DNA of 41,683 nt, from positions 1 through 41,683 of the forward strand of contig NZ_BSTR01000063.1 of NCBI RefSeq assembly GCF_030269645.1, given 5' to 3'. Source of the stretch: Actinokineospora sp. NBRC 105648. Its GTDB lineage: Bacteria; Actinomycetota; Actinomycetes; Mycobacteriales; Pseudonocardiaceae. Below, one piece after another: positions 33,396 to 41,567 of this stretch. Under the pieces are notes generated by a model, which saw only the letters and a list, made by a program, of their open reading frames with translations, searched no databases and was not told the DNA's origin. Positions within the stretch are counted from its first letter, which is position 1. Each line of letters opens with the position of its first letter. Made by a program: the position numbers and the translations under genes.

Positions 33396-34073
33396 TCAAC
33401 GCAAGGAATCAGCGATCAGGGCAGCGGCGGTGACCACCTTCGGCCCCACCACCGCCCCCTCCAACGGCTCGAACGTCACCACGCCCACACTCGCCCGCAA
33501 CCCCGGCACTCCGCGCACCGGCGCCGCGATCCCGTAGGCGCCGGGCTGCAGTTCCCCGAGCGTCCCGATCCAGCCGGGATCATCAGCGCGCAACGTGATC
33601 GCCTTGCCCGCCGCGCCCTTGTGCAACGCGTGCCGGGTGCCCACCCGGTAGGCGACGTGGTAGGCCGTCCACGACGGCTCGACCACCGCGACGGCTTGCG
33701 CCTCGTCGCCGTCGGCGACGGTCAGGTGCGCGGTCGCCCCGACGGCCTCGGCCAGTTCCCGCAGCGCGGGCAGCGCCGCCACCCGCAGCTGAGGGGCCAC
33801 CTTCGCCGCCAGTTGCAGCAGCCCGAGGCCCAGCCGGACCTTCGAGCCCTCGCGCCGCACCAGCCCGCGGGCCTGCAGCGGCACGAGCAGCCGGTACACC
33901 GCGGCGCGGCTCGCCCCGATCGAGGCGGCGAGGTCGCTTATCGTCGGTGCCTCGGTGTCGGAGTCGGCCACCGCCTGCAGCAGCGCCAGCCCCCGGTCGA
34001 GGGTCAGCGAGCTCTCCTTGGCCACCGGGGTCGCGGCCCTGGTGACCGGCCCCGTGGACCGTATGCCAGGCAC
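33396..34073 (-). CDS. IclR family transcriptional regulator
   Basis: A 225-residue IclR-type regulator. An N-terminal winged helix lies at about residues 25-80 (LDRGLALLQAVADSD, TISDLAASIGASRAAVYRLL) and the effector-binding domain at 95-225 (TAHLTVADGDEAQAVAVVEP, GTRHALHKGAAGKAI). It is the last gene of the fahA operon, with GTG at 34073 one base after the fahA TGA. It is a likely local regulator of homogentisate degradation. The candidate operator is the palindrome at 36167-36185 between this operon and hmgA. Confidence 0.88.
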   Translation of the reverse strand: MPGIRSTGPVTRAATPVAKESSLTLDRGLALLQAVADSDTEAPTISDLAASIGASRAAVYRLLVPLQARGLVRREGSKVRLGLGLLQLAAKVAPQLRVAALPALRELAEAVGATAHLTVADGDEAQAVAVVEPSWTAYHVAYRVGTRHALHKGAAGKAITLRADDPGWIGTLGELQPGAYGIAAPVRGVPGLRASVGVVTFEPLEGAVVGPKVVTAAALIADSLR

Positions 34074-34074
34074 C

Positions 34075-35265
34075 TCAGGCCCCCACGATCGTCCCGGCGA
34101 CCTCGGACAGGCCGATCACCGAACCGTCCGGGCCGGGGGCGGTCGCGGTGATCACGACGGTGTCGCCGTCCTGGAGGAAGGTGCGCTCACTGCCGTCGTC
34201 GAGGGTGAGCGGCTCCTTGCCGCCCCAGCTCAGCTCCAGGAACGAGCCGCGCTGGCGCTTCTCCGGGCCGGAGACGGTGCCGGAGGCGAACAGGTCGCCC
34301 GGGCGCACGGTGGCGCCGTTGACGGTCATGTGCGCCAGCTGCTGGGCGAAGGAGAACGCCATCCCGGCGAACGGCGGGCGCGACACCACGGTGCCGTTCC
34401 AGCGGACCTCCAGGTCGATGTCCAGGCCCCACGAGGAGTCCTCGACCAGGTAGTCCAGCCGCGGGTGGCCCGGGTCGGGCACCGGCACGCGGGCGGCCGC
34501 GAAGGCCTCCAACGGGGTGATCCAGGCGCCGACCGAGGTGGCGAACGACTTGCCCAGGTGCGGGCCGAGCGGCACGTACTCCCAGGCCTGGATGTCGCGG
34601 GCGGACCAGTCGTTGACGGTGACCACGCCGAAGACGTGGTCGGCCGCGTTCGAGGTGGACACCCGGCGGGCCACCGGACCGCCGCAGACGAAGCCGATCT
34701 CGGCCTCGATGTCGAGCCGGACACTCGGGCCGAACACCGGGCCGTCGTCGCCCTTGCGCTGGCCGGACGGGCGCTCGACGTCGGTGCCGGTGACCACGAC
34801 GGTGCCGGAGCGGCCGTGGTAGCCGACCGGCAGGTGCGACCAGTTGGGCAGGATCGGGTCGCCGTCCGGGCGGAACATCTTGCCGACGTTCTCCGCGTGG
34901 TTGCGCGAGGAGTAGAAGTCGACGTAGTCGCCCACCGTGAACGGCAGGCGGGTGCGGGTCTCGGCCAGCGGCAGCAGCTCGGCGCCGTCGGGAGCCGCGG
35001 TGGCGGTCACCAGCTCGTGCAGCCGGGCCCGCAGCGCCGACCAGGCCGGGCGGCCCGCGGCCAGCAGCGGGTCGAGCGAGTCGGCCGACACCAGCTCGGC
35101 CAGCTCCTGGCTGAACTCGTCGGCGATCGGGCGCAGCGGTAACGCGTGGTCACCCACGCGCACGGCGACGGCGGGTCCGTCGGCGGTCTCCACCACGCCG
35201 TAGGGCAGCGTCTGCGGCCCGAACGGCTTGTCGGCGGCGAACGCGGGGTCGTCGATCCAGCTCAC
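34075..35265 (-). CDS. fahA: fumarylacetoacetase
   Basis: A 396-residue fumarylacetoacetate hydrolase that splits fumarylacetoacetate to fumarate and acetoacetate, the last step of tyrosine/homogentisate catabolism. Motifs: DYVDFYSSRNHAENVG near residue 115, LPVGYHGRSG near 140, RPSGQ near 158, metal-site residues in DIEAEIGFVCGGP near 180 and VNDWSARDIQAWEYVPLGP near 215, and SGTVSGPEKRQRGSFLELSW near 330. The GTG start at 35265 overlaps the previous gene's stop. The regulator follows immediately. Confidence 0.94.
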   Translation of the reverse strand: MSWIDDPAFAADKPFGPQTLPYGVVETADGPAVAVRVGDHALPLRPIADEFSQELAELVSADSLDPLLAAGRPAWSALRARLHELVTATAAPDGAELLPLAETRTRLPFTVGDYVDFYSSRNHAENVGKMFRPDGDPILPNWSHLPVGYHGRSGTVVVTGTDVERPSGQRKGDDGPVFGPSVRLDIEAEIGFVCGGPVARRVSTSNAADHVFGVVTVNDWSARDIQAWEYVPLGPHLGKSFATSVGAWITPLEAFAAARVPVPDPGHPRLDYLVEDSSWGLDIDLEVRWNGTVVSRPPFAGMAFSFAQQLAHMTVNGATVRPGDLFASGTVSGPEKRQRGSFLELSWGGKEPLTLDDGSERTFLQDGDTVVITATAPGPDGSVIGLSEVAGTIVGA

Positions 35266-36137
35266 AGCAGGCCCAGCCCTTCCAGATCCGCCACCGGCTC
35301 GCTGAGCGAGCACGACCCGTACGAGCCGAAGACCGCGCGCACGGCGTGCGCGGCCTGGTCGGAGAGCGCCGCGGCCTCCTCGGCGAGCTTGGCGCCGTCG
35401 GTCTCGGCCAGCGCGGCGCGCACGTCGCCGCCGGAGAGCAGCCGGGCGGTGGCCACCAGCAGGTTGAGGAACCCGTGGTGGACGAACCCGGTCTCGGCGT
35501 CGGTGTGCCGCACGGCGTTGTGCAGCCCGGCGGTCGCCTTGAACGAGGCCTCGCCCGCGCTGATCACCGCCAGGAAGTCGGCCACCTCGTCGATGCTGGG
35601 GAAGGTCTCCCGGCTCAGCCCGCCGCAGCGGATCTTGGGCCAGCTGCCGTGCGCGACGACCCGGCGGATGCCCTCCAGCCACTCGACACCGCCCCGGCGC
35701 GGTTCGACGACCCGGATGACGTCCTCGGGCACGAACTCGCTCACCCGCTCCAGCCAGACGTCGTCGACGTCGGCCGGGGCGGGCATCTCGACCATCCGCA
35801 GCGCGAGCAGCTCGGCCCGCGACTCGACGATGGAGAGCGCCTTGGGCACGCCGCCCAGCCCGGTGTCGATCACCAGCGAGAGCGCCACCGGCTTGGTGGG
35901 CTTCGCCTTCACCAACTCGGTGATCAGCTCGGGCAGGCGGGACGCCTGACACAGGAACAGGCCCATCACGCCCGCGTGGTCGCCCTCGCGGCCCGCGAGG
36001 TGCAGGCGCACCGCGTCGGGCATGGTCGCGTTGCCTGGGGGGAAGAGGGCGGCGTCGTCGACCAGCCGCGCGAAGAGCGGCGGGATGCCTCGAGGACCGG
36101 GCGCTGGGAGAGGAGCTGCGCTTGACACGGCTGACAC
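35262..36137 (-). CDS. uncharacterised TIM-barrel-like protein in the homogentisate operon
   Basis: A roughly 291-residue protein of no named family. Alternating strand/helix pattern and the motifs LSLVIDTG near residue 90, PKIRCGG near 185, FKATAGLHNAVRH near 225 and GFVHHGFLNLLVA near 245 suggest a beta/alpha barrel. The KATAGLH element looks like an active-site loop. It lies first in the operon with fahA (GTGA overlap) and IclR, and divergent from hmgA. No maleylacetoacetate isomerase is seen nearby, so this protein is a candidate for a glutathione-independent isomerase or a side reaction of the pathway; this is inference. The start is GTG at 36137 or 36128; an ATG at 36164 would overlap the operator region. 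Confidence 0.75.
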   Translation of the reverse strand: MSAVSSAAPLPAPGPRGIPPLFARLVDDAALFPPGNATMPDAVRLHLAGREGDHAGVMGLFLCQASRLPELITELVKAKPTKPVALSLVIDTGLGGVPKALSIVESRAELLALRMVEMPAPADVDDVWLERVSEFVPEDVIRVVEPRRGGVEWLEGIRRVVAHGSWPKIRCGGLSRETFPSIDEVADFLAVISAGEASFKATAGLHNAVRHTDAETGFVHHGFLNLLVATARLLSGGDVRAALAETDGAKLAEEAAALSDQAAHAVRAVFGSYGSCSLSEPVADLEGLGLL

Positions 36138-36166
36138 GCTAGTAGCGTACCGCCAACTGAACAAAG

Positions 36167-36185
36167 ATGTCCGCTAGACGGACAT
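36167..36185. promoter_or_regulatory. candidate IclR operator ATGTCCG-N5-CGGACAT
   Basis: A perfect palindrome with 7 bp arms and spacer CTAGA, in the gap between hmgA (start 36201) and the divergent fahA operon. It ends 15 bp before the hmgA start codon, overlapping the likely promoter/leader of both operons. IclR proteins bind such short symmetric sites, and an IclR gene is in the operon. Binding has not been shown. Confidence 0.55.
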
Positions 36186-36200
36186 TTTCTCGGAGGAGTA

Positions 36201-37376
36201 ATGCCGCACTACCGCAGCGTCGGGGCGATCCCCCGCAAGAGGCACACCCAGTTCCGGTCGCCGGAGGGCAAGCTCTACGCCGAAGAGCTGATGGGCGTCG
36301 AGGGCTTCTCCTCCGACTCGGCTCTGCTCTACCACCGCCACCTTCCCACCGCGATCGTCGACGCGGAGGTCGTACCCGACTTCCGCGGCCCGCTGGTGCC
36401 CAACCACCCGCTCAAGCCGCGGCACTTCCGCTCCCAGGCCCTCAAGTGGTCCGCCGGGGCCAACGCGGTCACCAACCGGCGGACCCTCCTGGGCAACGCC
36501 GACGTGGTGATCGCCTTCGTGGTCGCGGACACCCCGAGCCCGCTCTACCGCAACGCGGTGGGCGACGAGCTCTTCTACGTCCAGGGCGGCAGCGGGACGG
36601 TGGAGACCATCTACGGCGCGCTGCGCGTCTCCGACGGCGACTACCTGGTGATCCCCACCTCGACCACCTACCGCGTGGTGCCCGACGGTGAGCTCCGGCT
36701 CTACATCGTCGAGGCGGCCGGGCACATCGGACCGCCCAAGCGGTACCTCTCGGCCAAGGGGCAGTTCCTCGAGCACTCGCCCTACTGCGAGCGCGACCAG
36801 CGCGGCCCCACCGAGCCGCTGCTGGTCGAGGGCGAGGACGTCGAGGTCCTGGTCCGCCACCGCGCCGGGCTGACGAGGTTCACCTACGCGAACCACCCGT
36901 TCGACGTAGTGGGCTGGGACGGCTGCCTGTACCCGTGGGCGATGCACATCACCGACTTCGAGCCGATCACCGGCCGGATCCACCAGCCGCCGCCGGTGCA
37001 CCAGACCTTCGAGGGCCCGAACTTCGTGGTGTGCTCGTTCATGCCGCGCAAGGTCGACTACCACCCGGACTCGATCCCGGTGCCCTACAGCCACGCCAAC
37101 GTCGACTCCGACGAGCTGATGTTCTACGTCGGCGGCGACTACGAGGCGCGCAAGGGTTCCGGCATCGCCGTCGGCTCGCTGTCGCTGCACCCGTCCGGGT
37201 TCACCCACGGCCCGCAGCCCGGCGCGGCCGAGGCCTCGATCGGCGCGGACTACTTCGACGAGACCGCGGTCATGGTCGACACCTTCCGCCCGCTCGACCT
37301 GGGCGAGGCCGCCGCCGACAGCGAGGACCCGCGCTACGCCTGGTCGTGGAGCAAGCGGGGCCCGGACTGGTCCTGA
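36201..37376 (+). CDS. hmgA: homogentisate 1,2-dioxygenase
   Basis: A 391-residue dioxygenase opening the homogentisate ring to maleylacetoacetate. It starts MPHYRSVGAIPRKRHTQF, with FYVQGGSGTVETIYGAL near residue 125 (cupin strand), LFRVRH-like segments replaced here by LVRHRAGLTRFTYANHPFDVVGWDG near 215, and NFVVCSFMPRKVDYHPDS near 275, then the iron-ligand region YSHANVDSDELMFYVGGDYEARKG near 300 and LHPSGFTHGPQPG near 330. Somewhat shorter than proteobacterial HmgA but usual for actinobacteria. ATG at 36201 has GGAGG four bases upstream. Confidence 0.94.
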   Translation: MPHYRSVGAIPRKRHTQFRSPEGKLYAEELMGVEGFSSDSALLYHRHLPTAIVDAEVVPDFRGPLVPNHPLKPRHFRSQALKWSAGANAVTNRRTLLGNADVVIAFVVADTPSPLYRNAVGDELFYVQGGSGTVETIYGALRVSDGDYLVIPTSTTYRVVPDGELRLYIVEAAGHIGPPKRYLSAKGQFLEHSPYCERDQRGPTEPLLVEGEDVEVLVRHRAGLTRFTYANHPFDVVGWDGCLYPWAMHITDFEPITGRIHQPPPVHQTFEGPNFVVCSFMPRKVDYHPDSIPVPYSHANVDSDELMFYVGGDYEARKGSGIAVGSLSLHPSGFTHGPQPGAAEASIGADYFDETAVMVDTFRPLDLGEAAADSEDPRYAWSWSKRGPDWS

Positions 37377-37452
37377 CGGACCACATGTGGACAACTCCCC
37401 CCGCGCTTGATCGCGGCCAGCCCATAATGGCGGTCGAGCAGGGGAGGACCAC

Positions 37453-39249
37453 ATGGCAAGCTCGAACCGAGGGAAGATCATCTCCTTCGTGGTGGCCGCG
37501 GCCGTCGCGCTGGGGCTGATCCTCGGGCTGCGCGCGATCACCTCGTCCTCCGACGAGGACGGGGCCGAGCAGGTCAAGTGCACCGAGAACGCGGTGCAGC
37601 TGCGGGTCGCGTCCTCGCCGGAGAAGGTGGGCCTGGTCGAGCAGCTGGCCAAGGACTACAGCGGCCGCACGGTGGCGGGCAAGTGCGTCGACGTGCTGGT
37701 CAAGTCCAAGAGCTCGGGCGCGGCCATGCAGGCGCTGGCCAAGGGCTGGGACGAGTCGGTCGACGGCCCGCGCCCGGACGTGTGGACCCCGGCCGCCTCC
37801 GGCTGGGTCACCCTGCTGCAGCAGCGGCTCACCGCCAGCGACAAGTCCGGGGTGCTCACCGCCGACAAGCCCGCCTCGATCGTCACCGCGCCGCTGGTGA
37901 TCGCCATGCCCAAGCCGATGGCCGAGGCACTGGGCTGGCCGGACAAGCCGCTGGGCTGGCGCGACCTGGCCGCGCTGGCCACCGACCCGGCGGGCTGGGC
38001 CAAGTACGGCCACCCGGAGTGGGGCGCGTTCCGGCTGGGCAAGACCAACCCGAACCTGTCCACCTCCGGCCTCAACGCCACCATCGGCGCCTACTTCGCC
38101 GCCACCGGCACCTCGTCCGACCTGACCGAGGCGGTGCTGGCCAAGCCCGAGGTGCAGTCGTTCGTGCGCGGGGTCGAGCAGTCGATCGTGCACTACGGCG
38201 ACACGACGCTGACGTTCCTGTCGAACCTGCAGCGCGCCGACGACCGGGGCGCGGCCCTGTCCTACATCTCGGCGGTCGCGGTCGAGGAGAACTCGCTGGT
38301 CGCCTACAACCAGGGCAACCCCACCGGCAACCCGACCACGCTCGGCCAGCACGGCAAGCCGAAGGTGCCGCTGGCCGCCATCTACCCCAGCGACGGCACC
38401 CTGGTCTCCGACCACCCGTTCACCGTGCTGGCCTGGGCCGACGAGGTGAAGAAGCAGGTGGCCGCCGACTTCCTGGGCTACCTGCGCGGCGCCGAGGCGC
38501 AGAAGCGCTTCGCCGACCAGGGCTTCCGCTCCTTCGACGGCAAGGCGTCCGGGCAGGTCACCAAGGACAACGGCGCCCTGCCCGAGGTCACCCTCAACGC
38601 GCTCACCCCGCCCGCTCCCCCGGTGCTGGACAAGCTGCTGACCTCGTGGGCCCAGCTGCGCAAACCCGCGAACGTGCTGCTCGTGGTCGACGTGTCCGGC
38701 TCGATGGGCGGCGCGGTGGAGGGCACCGGCAAGACCCGCCTCGACCTGGCGAAACAGGCCGCGATCAGCTCACTGGGCCAGTTCGCCGACACCGACAAGG
38801 TCGGGCTCTGGATGTTCTCCACCAAGCTCAACGGCCAGGAGGACTACCTGCAACTGGTCCCGGTCGGCCCGATGACCACCAACCGCGAACCGCTGCGCAG
38901 CCGCCTGGACGGCTTGGTCCCCACCGCGGGCACCGGCCTGTACGACACGTCCCTGGCCGCGCACGAGTACCTCAAGCGCAACCTCGACCCCAACGCCATC
39001 AACGCCGTCGTCGTCCTCACCGACGGCAAGAACGAGGACGCTGGTGGCCTGGACATCGACAACCTCCTGGCCAAGCTCCAGTCCGAGGACGCCACCGCGT
39101 CGGTCCGCCTCTTCACCATCGCCTACGGCGGCGACGCGGACCTGTCGGTCCTCAAGCGCATCGCCGAGTCCACCAACGCAGCCGCCTACGACTCCTCCAA
39201 ACCCGACACCATCGACCAGGTCTTCACCGCCGTCATCTCCAACTTCTGA
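37453..39249 (+). CDS. substrate-binding and VWA domain fusion protein
   Basis: A 598-residue membrane-anchored protein. A signal anchor (about residues 8-30) is followed by an extracellular solute-binding-like domain (35-395: DVLVKSKSSGAAMQALAKGW, WTPAASGWVTLL) and a C-terminal von Willebrand A domain (400-598) with the MIDAS motif VVDVSGSMGG near 412 and VVLTDGKNED near 523. The two domain types are known to be fused in actinobacteria, with unclear function. ATG at 37453 has GGGGAGG upstream. No transporter genes follow, so it is not an obvious ABC importer component. Confidence 0.88.
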   Translation: MASSNRGKIISFVVAAAVALGLILGLRAITSSSDEDGAEQVKCTENAVQLRVASSPEKVGLVEQLAKDYSGRTVAGKCVDVLVKSKSSGAAMQALAKGWDESVDGPRPDVWTPAASGWVTLLQQRLTASDKSGVLTADKPASIVTAPLVIAMPKPMAEALGWPDKPLGWRDLAALATDPAGWAKYGHPEWGAFRLGKTNPNLSTSGLNATIGAYFAATGTSSDLTEAVLAKPEVQSFVRGVEQSIVHYGDTTLTFLSNLQRADDRGAALSYISAVAVEENSLVAYNQGNPTGNPTTLGQHGKPKVPLAAIYPSDGTLVSDHPFTVLAWADEVKKQVAADFLGYLRGAEAQKRFADQGFRSFDGKASGQVTKDNGALPEVTLNALTPPAPPVLDKLLTSWAQLRKPANVLLVVDVSGSMGGAVEGTGKTRLDLAKQAAISSLGQFADTDKVGLWMFSTKLNGQEDYLQLVPVGPMTTNREPLRSRLDGLVPTAGTGLYDTSLAAHEYLKRNLDPNAINAVVVLTDGKNEDAGGLDIDNLLAKLQSEDATASVRLFTIAYGGDADLSVLKRIAESTNAAAYDSSKPDTIDQVFTAVISNF

Positions 39250-39469
39250 CCCAACCCCGGCCCAGCACGGTGCACCCGCAGCACCCCGGTGGCACCCGCG
39301 GCGCTCGTACACCCGGCCACGCGACCGGGGCCAGCTCATCCTCGACGGCGCGGACCCGGTCGGACAGGTCGGCGAGCTCCCGCTGCACGTCGGTGGCGGT
39401 GCGCTGCAGCTCGGCGACCTTCGGGTCGGCGAACGCCTCGCCCGACCGGGTACCGGCGCCCGGCCCCAC
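39233..39469 (-). CDS. possible short coiled-coil protein or gene remnant
   Basis: In the 534 bp between the VWA gene and the NUDIX gene, the minus frame from GTG at 39469 gives about 78 residues. The central part, DPKVAELQRTATDVQREL and the following ADLSDRVRAVEDEL, looks like a real amphipathic helix. The ends look random, and it overlaps the VWA gene by 17 bp. It could be a decayed gene. The rest of the gap holds GGGTCGGGCAGGCT direct repeats (about 39513-39545) and nothing else recognisable. Confidence 0.25.
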   Translation of the reverse strand: MGPGAGTRSGEAFADPKVAELQRTATDVQRELADLSDRVRAVEDELAPVAWPGVRAPRVPPGCCGCTVLGRGWVRSWR

Positions 39470-39783
39470 CCCCTGCCTTGATCCGCCGCGGCCCCGCGGC
39501 GGGTCGCCCTGGGTCGGGCAGGCTGGGTCGGGCAGGCTGGGTCGGCGGCGTCCGCCGCGAGACAACCTCGGTGAGCAGACCGCAGGACACAGCCGCGACC
39601 GCTCACGCGCCGCCTTCCACGACCCACACCGCCCCGGCGAGCCACGCCAAGGCGCACCCATCCGCAGGACCGCGTTGACCACCTACCAGTGATCCCCGCT
39701 TGCCCACCGGCGCAGTCGGCGCCGTGCGGCGGCGGCTGTTCGTGTCTCGCCAGTTGGACACCGCGGACGCGAGCGGGTGGATG

Positions 39784-40215
39784 TCACCACCCGGTGGCGT
39801 GGAACGAAGTCCCGTCCAAGTAGCCGCGGATGCCCGCGAGCGGATACGGGATCACCTCGTCCGGGAGCGCGGAGAGGGCGAACCACTCGACTGCCGAGCA
39901 CTTACCCGGTTCGCGGTTCTCCGGCTCACCACGCCACAGCGGGGTTTCGAAGAACAGGCCCAACCGTGGCACCGGACCCGAGTCCGCGACGTGCACGGTG
40001 TGCACGTGCCGCAGGTCGACCGGGTCGATGATCACGCCGACCTCCTCGAACGCCTCGCGGGCGGCCGCGGCGAGCACTGACTCACCGGCGTCGAGCTTGC
40101 CCGAGGGCAGGTGCCACATACCGCCGCCGTAGCCACCACGGCGCTGCGTGAGCAGCACCTGCCCTCGGCGGACGAGGAGGACGTGCACGTCGATGATCGT
40201 GTGCCGGTCGGACAT
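39784..40215 (-). CDS. NUDIX hydrolase
   Basis: A 143-residue NUDIX hydrolase. The Nudix box runs GKLDAGESVLAAAAREAFEE followed by VGV (about residues 38-60) and matches G-x5-E-x7-REUxEExGU exactly. It should cleave a nucleoside diphosphate linked to another group; the substrate is unknown. It starts MSDRHTIIDVHVLLVRRG. Monocistronic by spacing. Confidence 0.9.
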   Translation of the reverse strand: MSDRHTIIDVHVLLVRRGQVLLTQRRGGYGGGMWHLPSGKLDAGESVLAAAAREAFEEVGVIIDPVDLRHVHTVHVADSGPVPRLGLFFETPLWRGEPENREPGKCSAVEWFALSALPDEVIPYPLAGIRGYLDGTSFHATGW

Positions 40216-40464
40216 TCGGAAGGCGCTCCGCGAGGTCGATCGAAAGACACCGGCACGCTACCGCCGTCCCCCAGGCTGCCGTGGTCTGCCAGGGAGCAGC
40301 CAGTGGTCGAGCAGTGATCAACCGCCACCCAGAGCCGCGCCCGCCCCGCCCTCGGCAGCACGCCCGAGTATCCGAACAGCAACACCAGTCCTCAGTACGC
40401 CCACGGGCGTCGCGGGAACGCCTAGGATTTGCGGACACGACTACCGCGGCTTCTGAGAGATGGC

Positions 40465-41208
40465 ATGGGCTACGCGAGAGAACTGGCGGATCCGTGGGGT
40501 CTGCTGCTGGCGGCCAGCTCCGCCGGGGTCGCCTGGGCGATCCACCTGCCGGTGGCGGCCACCGTCGGCGTCGGCGTGGTCGTGCTGGCCGCCCGCGCCC
40601 TGGTCGGCGGCCTCACCCGCGGCGACGAAGAGCCCAACACCAGCACCGCCACGAAGATCACCGTCGACCCCGGCACCCCCGAGGCCACCTGGTTCACCCG
40701 AGCCACCGCCGCCGAGTCCGACTTCGACGCGATCGCCGGCTCCCTCGTAGCGGGCCCCCTGGCCGAACAGGTCTCCGGCATGGCCGACGGCATCAACGAG
40801 ACCGTCCGAACCCTCCACCGCCTCGCAGGCCGCGCAACCATGACCGGCCGAGCCACCGCCCGAGTCGACTCGACCACGCTGGAACGCGACGAACGCCGAC
40901 TCACCAAGGTCCGCGAGACAGCCGACCCAGACTTGCACGAAGAACTGGACCGATCCCTGGAGTCAGTCCGCGCCCAACTCGACGTACACCGACGACTCTC
41001 CAGCGCACACGGAAAACTCCTGGCACAACTGGAATCCGGCGCCCTCGGCCTGGAAGGCCTAGTCGCCCGAGTCGTGGAGCTCTCCACGACAGCGGACCAG
41101 TTCCCCGAAGACGACAACGACCTGATCACCGCGCTCGCGGACCAGCTGGAAGGCATCCGAGCAGGCGTAGCCGAAACAGAAGCCACCACCCGCCGCACAG
41201 TCGGCTGA
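40465..41208 (+). CDS. membrane-anchored coiled-coil protein of unknown function
   Basis: A 247-residue protein with two adjacent N-terminal hydrophobic segments (about residues 10-30 and 32-50), then a long polar region with helical, coiled-coil-like character (LERDERRLTKVRETADPDL, EELDRSLESVRAQLDVHRRL). No family is recognised. Two start codons are close: ATG at 40465 in frame, and a further open stretch upstream that lacks features. It is followed by a C-rich tract and palindrome D. It may act as a membrane scaffold. Confidence 0.6.
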   Translation: MGYARELADPWGLLLAASSAGVAWAIHLPVAATVGVGVVVLAARALVGGLTRGDEEPNTSTATKITVDPGTPEATWFTRATAAESDFDAIAGSLVAGPLAEQVSGMADGINETVRTLHRLAGRATMTGRATARVDSTTLERDERRLTKVRETADPDLHEELDRSLESVRAQLDVHRRLSSAHGKLLAQLESGALGLEGLVARVVELSTTADQFPEDDNDLITALADQLEGIRAGVAETEATTRRTVG

Positions 41209-41219
41209 CATCGGCTCCG

Positions 41220-41433
41220 ACGGACACCGAACCCAGCACCAGCCCCAACTCCCACTCCAGCCCTAGCCCCAACTCCAGTCCCCGCCCCGGCCCCCTCCCC
41301 TGCCCCAACTCCAGTCCCGGCCCGCTGCCCCAATTCCATTCCCGGCTCCCGGCTCCCGGCTCCCGGCTCCCGGCTCCCGGCTCCCGGCCACAATCTCCTA
41401 ATCCCTAATCTCGAAATCCCTAAATCCCAAGCC
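41220..41433 (+). repeat. C-rich, G-poor tract with six heptamers, upstream of palindrome D
   Basis: A C-dominated, G-poor plus strand follows the coiled-coil gene. Six GGCTCCC units occupy 41344-41385, then GGCCACAATCTCC and AATCCCTAAT repeats run up to the palindrome. The stretch from GCTGCCCCAATTCC to AAATCCCAAGCCCGC is almost the same as the one before copy A, so tract and palindrome are one repeated unit. It is not coding. Confidence 0.75.
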
Positions 41434-41567
41434 CGCTGGAACGCAACACCCGCTACGGACATGCTCGATTGGGTGGACTGCCTTCGCGTGGGGGGAGGCG
41501 ACCGCTAAACTTGACCTGTGGTGGGGATGCCCTTCTCCCCACGCTTTTTCCCCACGCGGTCGCCTAG
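41434..41567. repeat. palindromic element, copy D (cut by an IS)
   Basis: The left terminal repeat (CGCTGGAACGCAACACCCG) and left arm are present, with inner stem 41496-41505/41556-41565 (AGGCGACCGC/GCGGTCGCCT), again different in sequence from A-C but paired. The copy stops at the CTAG at 41564-41567, where the IS begins. In A and B the same position reads CTAGGGGCCCC, so the insertion hit the CTAG of the palindrome. The remaining part is presumably beyond the IS. Confidence 0.9.

Noticed and set aside
37578..39692. 704-codon plus frame overlapping the SBP-VWA gene
   Set aside because: It is a shadow frame rich in Arg, Gly and Pro without motifs. The frame at 37453 carries the signal anchor and MIDAS site.
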